A DNA stretch of 64,000 nucleotides from Kordia sp. GTDB taxonomy: Bacteria > Bacteroidota > Bacteroidia > Flavobacteriales > Flavobacteriaceae. Within the stretch, counting starts at the first letter, position 1; each line of letters begins with the position of its first letter. This document shows, piece by piece, positions 61,732 to 64,000 of the stretch. The stretch covers positions 1 through 64,000 of the forward strand of contig NVVR01000010.1 of the NCBI GenBank assembly GCA_002733415.1, in the 5' to 3' direction. The position numbers and the translations under genes are program-made. The notes beneath the pieces were generated by a model. That model was not told the origin of the DNA, did not search any database, and worked only from the letters and a program-made list of their open reading frames with translations.

Positions 61732-62254
61732 CAGAAATTTGTTTTGTATTCCCCTTGAAAAAGGGGGCTTGGTTAATTTAAAAGTTAAAGTGATTCTCAG
61801 CTATCTTTAAGAGTTCACTATTAATCTATGAATCAAAAATATTTAATCAATTACAACTAAACCATGTAAACAGAAGCTTTGTGACGAAACCTATATAAAA
61901 AAGTGATGAAAACTATCGGCCTGAAGAGTGAGGTTGTTTTTTGTAAAAATTAAAATTTAAGAATGAACTATTAACTCCAAATTGTATGGTAAAGATCAAA
62001 ATGGTTAATCATTATATCGGATAAATACAGACTACCTTTGTATAGAAGTTAGCTTGATTTTAATAGGATAGCTTTTAAAAAATAAATTTTTGCCATTTCG
62101 ACATTAGGAAAAATCACACAAGAAACTCAGCTATATTATTTCTTACAGTAAACTATAGCCGAATGCGATTTCTCACACCACTGTGCTGCGTTTCGAAATG
62201 ACATTTTAATAAAATCAATTTTAAGAAGAGCCTTTTTTTAACTATTAACTGCGA
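61732..62254. other. Gene-less interval with a small palindromic interspersed element
   Basis: AT-rich sequence between the BspA-type gene and the LytTR gene. At 62094-62200 an element is bounded by CATTTCGA (62094-62101) and its complement TCGAAATG (62193-62200), with an inner GGAAAAATC and GATTTCTC pair. Elements of this shape are scattered in flavobacterial genomes. Nothing else is visible. Confidence 0.5.
62094..62200. repeat. REP-like palindromic element
   Basis: 107 bases with terminal inverted 8-mers CATTTCGA/TCGAAATG and partly complementary interior. It is the only copy in this window, so its repeat nature is taken from recollection of similar elements in related genomes. Confidence 0.45.
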
Positions 62255-64000
62255 TTAGAACTGTATTTTATCTAGCTGTTTTAAATAGGTTTCTCCCACA
62301 GGAATAATATACTCTTTTATAGTTACAGAATTTTTAGATTTACCCGTAACTTGATCAATACGTATAATATAGGAACGATGTACGCGTAAGTATTCTAAAG
62401 CATCTGGTGTAGTTGCAATAAAATCGCCTATTTTACACCGAATAGTATATATTTTATCTGAACAGATAATATCTAAATAATTACCTGAAGATTTTATATA
62501 CAGTATTTCGTTGGTAGAAATTTTTATTCGCTCCCCATTCATTCTAATCTCTATATATTTTTCATCACGCTTTAATCTCTTTATAAGTAATCTAACAAGT
62601 TCTCTAATTACATCCTTATTATATGTCAATACACGTATTTTAAAAAAAGCATACACAACCCCTCCTAAGGCTAAAAAACATCCTATGTAAAACCACCCAG
62701 TTTTCCAAAAAGGAGGTGTTATAATAAATTTATATTCTAATTGTTTTTCAGTATAACATTTACTTCCTATACATGGGATAACCTGAAAAGTATATGTTCC
62801 ATACTCAAGGTTAGGAAAATTAATACTTCTGTTTTTAGTACTACTCCACTTGTTATCTATTTCTTTTAGTCGATATTGATATTGTAAGTTGTTATTTTTA
62901 GCATATGAAATTCCTTGAACAAAAAAGCTTATTTTATTTTCATTATAATTTAATTTAGGAATTTCATTATCAGAATAAATTACATCATTAACCTTCACTT
63001 CTTTTAGCTCAAAGTAAATATTATCTAATTGTTTATTATCTAATACTTTTTTTGGCATATAGCATAAGCCATTTTTTGTACCAACCCATAATGTATCATT
63101 TATAATTTCTACATCCTCAACCTCATTACTCAATAATCCAGCATTTTTATCAATACTAGTTACACTAAAGCTAGTATTATTAAACACTATTCTATTCAAA
63201 CCTTTATTTGTACAAGCCCAAATGGTAGTATCATTTTCTACATGTATTTCATTAATTATATTACTTGTTAAGCCATTTTTTTTTGAGATGTTGTAAATAT
63301 TTTTGCCATAAATAACAACACCAGCACTTTGAGTTGCAATAAAAAAGCAATCTCCACTCGTACTAACATCTATATCGTCCGATCTATATCCTAATAATTC
63401 TGATTCTTTAGATAACGTTATTATACTATCATTTAATTTTTTAAAAACCCCAAAAGGCGTAGCTATTAAGGTATCCTTTTTCCAAACACTCACATCTTGT
63501 ATCCGATAAGGGAACGGAGTATATTTATTTTTATTTATTGCAGAGTAACCAGATGGTCCACTCGTAAAAATAGTTCCGTTTAACGATGGTTCAGATAATT
63601 TAATTGAATATGTATTAGCTACGAACTCATTGTTTTTCTCAATTGTATGATTAAAGAATACATAAGTCTTATCAGATATAGAATCGTATTCAACTATTGA
63701 AGGCGTAGTAATACTTGCTTCTTTTTTAAGCTTAAACACTCTATTGGTTCCTATTTTAGCGAAATCTCCATTTTTATACCCAATTAATAATTCATTATTT
63801 TTTTTTACCAAAGAATTGATATGAAAAGAGGTACTATTTTCTGGCTGTTTAAAAACAGCTATCGAAGGGTTTTTAATATAATATACTCCTGAGTTAAGCG
63901 TAGTAAACCAATAACCACCTTCATGATCTATTAAAAAATTAGTGACAGATTTACCTTTTAAATACTCTTGTATAATTTTTCCTTTACTATTTATTATTTT
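62255..64000 (-). CDS. LytTR-type regulator with two-component propeller, Y_Y_Y domain and TM segment (5' partial)
   Basis: The last 581 codons of a larger gene whose start lies beyond the window; the frame is open to base 64000 (…EGGYWFTTLNSGVYYIKNP). Propeller repeats of the sensor type (SGDCFFIATQSAGVVIYGKN, TIWACTNKGLNRIVF, DTLWVGTKNGLCYM) are followed by a Y_Y_Y domain (YQYRLKEIDNKWSSTKNRSI), a TM helix (GWFYIGCFLALGGVVYAFF) and a C-terminal LytTR DNA-binding domain (EILYIKSSGNYLDIICSDK, LEYLRVHRSYIIRID). There is no histidine kinase module, so signal reception and DNA binding are in one chain. The target genes are not known; the neighbouring exported-protein genes are candidates. Confidence 0.9.
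   Translation of the reverse strand, partial: KIINSKGKIIQEYLKGKSVTNFLIDHEGGYWFTTLNSGVYYIKNPSIAVFKQPENSTSFHINSLVKKNNELLIGYKNGDFAKIGTNRVFKLKKEASITTPSIVEYDSISDKTYVFFNHTIEKNNEFVANTYSIKLSEPSLNGTIFTSGPSGYSAINKNKYTPFPYRIQDVSVWKKDTLIATPFGVFKKLNDSIITLSKESELLGYRSDDIDVSTSGDCFFIATQSAGVVIYGKNIYNISKKNGLTSNIINEIHVENDTTIWACTNKGLNRIVFNNTSFSVTSIDKNAGLLSNEVEDVEIINDTLWVGTKNGLCYMPKKVLDNKQLDNIYFELKEVKVNDVIYSDNEIPKLNYNENKISFFVQGISYAKNNNLQYQYRLKEIDNKWSSTKNRSINFPNLEYGTYTFQVIPCIGSKCYTEKQLEYKFIITPPFWKTGWFYIGCFLALGGVVYAFFKIRVLTYNKDVIRELVRLLIKRLKRDEKYIEIRMNGERIKISTNEILYIKSSGNYLDIICSDKIYTIRCKIGDFIATTPDALEYLRVHRSYIIRIDQVTGKSKNSVTIKEYIIPVGETYLKQLDKIQF

Overview
The window reads as a chromosome segment of a marine-type member of the Flavobacteriaceae (Bacteroidota). 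The evidence is very low GC, type IX secretion (T9SS) C-terminal sorting domains, many lipoproteins with short signal peptides, BspA-type leucine-rich repeats, a LytTR/two-component-propeller sensor, a fused 2-oxoacid dehydrogenase E1 and a CusA protein fused to its own TolC. I saw no rRNA, tRNA, CRISPR array, transposase or integrase.

Layout. 1-16.3 kb is ordinary core and metabolic sequence: the tail of a T9SS cargo protein, uracil-DNA glycosylase, a nucleoside phosphorylase group, a SUI1 factor, a 2OG-Fe(II) oxygenase, the E1 alpha/beta fusion, a heavy-metal RND efflux operon, a PrsW protease, a pseudouridine synthase and a Bcr/CflA-type exporter. 16.3-27.1 kb and 39.6-49.4 kb are accessory and broken up by at least six copies of a long non-coding repeat, all in the same orientation. 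Between or beside the copies lie an LRR-Roc-COR STAND-like protein, an SLC12-like transporter with a universal stress protein, a surface protein, a flavin amine oxidase, and many gene fragments: response regulator, second amine oxidase, rhodanese, CBS, two WD40 tails, an OsmC-like fragment and an NAD-kinase-like fragment.

27.9-39.6 kb holds the most coherent candidate system. An ECF sigma factor and a membrane anti-sigma-like protein with a C-terminal TPR domain are divergent from a lipoprotein S8 (subtilisin) peptidase, a TPR-CHAT cysteine peptidase with a signal peptide and a C-terminal membrane anchor, and four exported proteins (three lipoproteins, one of them frameshifted, and one T9SS cargo protein). 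Three sites in the locus share the element GGGTAATG, exactly 16 nt of spacer, then ACTTG/ACTAG: upstream of the S8 gene, the first lipoprotein gene and the T9SS gene. I infer that this is the promoter of the local ECF sigma factor and that the two peptidases act on the extracytoplasmic side of the anti-sigma factor. The regulated genes would be the peptidases themselves and the exported proteins.

49.4-64 kb is a minus-strand series of exported proteins: an MBL-like lipoprotein, several unrecognised lipoproteins (one split by a single in-frame stop), an SH3-domain protein, two related lipoproteins with cadherin-like repeats that arose by duplication, a BspA-type LRR protein with a T9SS tail, and the 3' part of a LytTR-type propeller sensor that runs off the window.
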